From contig JBAPTW010000457.1 in NCBI GenBank assembly GCA_049282355.1, forward strand, positions 1 to 14,954: a stretch of 14,954 bases of DNA, written 5' to 3'. Numbering within the stretch: position 1 is the stretch's first letter; every line of letters begins with the position of its first letter. The notes below the pieces were generated by a model. It was given only the letters and a program-made list of their open reading frames with translations, made no database searches and had not been told where the DNA came from. The stretch comes from JAGTVB01 sp049282355. Lineage in GTDB: Bacteria > Pseudomonadota > Gammaproteobacteria > HK1. Positions 14,240 to 14,954 of this stretch are shown in pieces. Both the position numbers and the translations under genes were made by a program.

Positions 14240-14954
14240 ATGGCAGGGCACAGCAAGTGGGCCAACATACAGCATCGCAAGGGTGCACAAGACGCTAAGC
14301 GCGGGAAGCTGTTTACCAGGCTAATTCGTGAGGTCATGGTGGCGGCCCGGTTAGGCGGTGCGGATCCGAAGTCCAACTTCCGATTACGCGGCGCCATCGA
14401 GAAGGCACTGGCAGGCAACGTGCCGAAAGACAACGTTGAGCGGGCCATCAAGCGTGCCGCAGGCGATCAGGACGCACAAAACATCGAAGAAGTGCGTTAC
14501 GAGGGTTATGGCCCCGGCGGTACGGCTATCATGGTCGATTGCATGACCGACAATCGCAATCGCACGGTAGCGGAAGTGCGCCATGTTTTCTCAAGATGCG
14601 GGGGTAACCTCGGGCTCGACGGCTCTGTTGGCTATCTCTTTCAAGAAGCGGGTCAGCTTTCCTTCCCTGGCGGAACGGATGAGGATAGAGTCATGGAAGC
14701 CGCATTAGAAGCAGGTGCGGATGACGTCATCACGCAACCGGACGGTACCGTTGACGTCATTACCTCCCCAGAGCGCTTTGCAGACGTCAAGGAGGCCCTG
14801 ATCGACGCCGGCTTTGAATCGGTGTTTGCCGAGGTGACCCTGTTGCCGGCAACCAGTGTCAATCTAGAGCTGGAGGATGCGAGACGGGTCATCAAGTTGC
14901 TTGAGATGCTGGAGGATGTGGAGGATGTGCAACAGGTTTATTCCAATGCCGCCA
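14240..14954 (+). CDS. yebC: YebC/TACO1-family protein (3' end beyond window)
   Basis: 238 codons are visible, and the family is usually about 248 residues, so only a short tail is missing. It starts MAGHSKWANIQHRKGAQDAK, the near-invariant family N-terminus. NVPKDNVERAIKRAAG, YEGYGPGGTAIMVDCMTDNR (about residues 92-111), FSRCGGNLGLDGSVGYLF and the EDARRVIKLLEMLEDVEDVQ helix near the end are also typical. Older annotations call it a DNA-binding transcriptional regulator. Recent work on the family links it to translation of difficult peptide stretches such as proline runs. The sequence cannot decide between these. The ATG at 14240 has GAGGG about six bases upstream. In related genomes ruvC, ruvA and ruvB often follow, but these are outside the window. 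Confidence 0.96.
   Translation, partial: MAGHSKWANIQHRKGAQDAKRGKLFTRLIREVMVAARLGGADPKSNFRLRGAIEKALAGNVPKDNVERAIKRAAGDQDAQNIEEVRYEGYGPGGTAIMVDCMTDNRNRTVAEVRHVFSRCGGNLGLDGSVGYLFQEAGQLSFPGGTDEDRVMEAALEAGADDVITQPDGTVDVITSPERFADVKEALIDAGFESVFAEVTLLPATSVNLELEDARRVIKLLEMLEDVEDVQQVYSNAA

Overview
The window comes from an autotrophic gammaproteobacterium. The evidence is the gene order leuS-lptE-holA with proA-nadD-rsfS-rlmH, which is standard gammaproteobacterial housekeeping, together with a class I (proteobacterial) phosphoribulokinase, the enzyme specific to the Calvin cycle. A TauE/SafE-type anion exporter and a DUF302 protein would suit a sulfur oxidiser, but that lifestyle is inference. I cannot name the species.

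Layout. Positions 1-167 hold one copy of a structured, hairpin-forming repeat, cut by the window edge. Positions 215-1637 (minus strand) hold a TauE/SafE gene with a one-base frameshift near its end and a DUF302 membrane-anchored protein. Positions 1666-1928 hold what looks like a decayed gene readable only in three successive frames. Positions 1959-10608 form one long minus-strand run, probably an operon with internal promoters. In transcription order it is a ferredoxin-type flavin reductase, leuS, lptE, holA, proA, nadD, rsfS, rlmH and maf. Spacers are 0-75 bp, and nadD/rsfS and rlmH/maf overlap. The run combines leucyl-tRNA charging, LPS transport assembly, the replisome clamp loader, proline synthesis, NAD synthesis, ribosome silencing, 23S rRNA methylation and nucleotide house-cleaning. 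A second copy of the repeat (10644-10836) lies just upstream of its first gene.

Positions 10837-11086 carry no convincing gene. A solitary ParA-type ATPase (11087-11743) with its own extended -10 promoter and the phosphoribulokinase gene (11966-12835) follow on the minus strand. Divergent from these, on the plus strand, are an M14-type succinylglutamate desuccinylase/aspartoacylase-family protein (12964-14148) and yebC (14240 to the window end, missing its last residues).

I see no CRISPR array, tRNA, rRNA, phage module or defence system. The least ordinary object is the repeat family. Its two copies have the 104-bp hairpin core in the same orientation, but their 63-bp side arm is on opposite sides and inverted, so core and arm have been rearranged relative to each other. 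Two damaged genes (TauE and the relic after maf) suggest local decay at the edge of the housekeeping operon.
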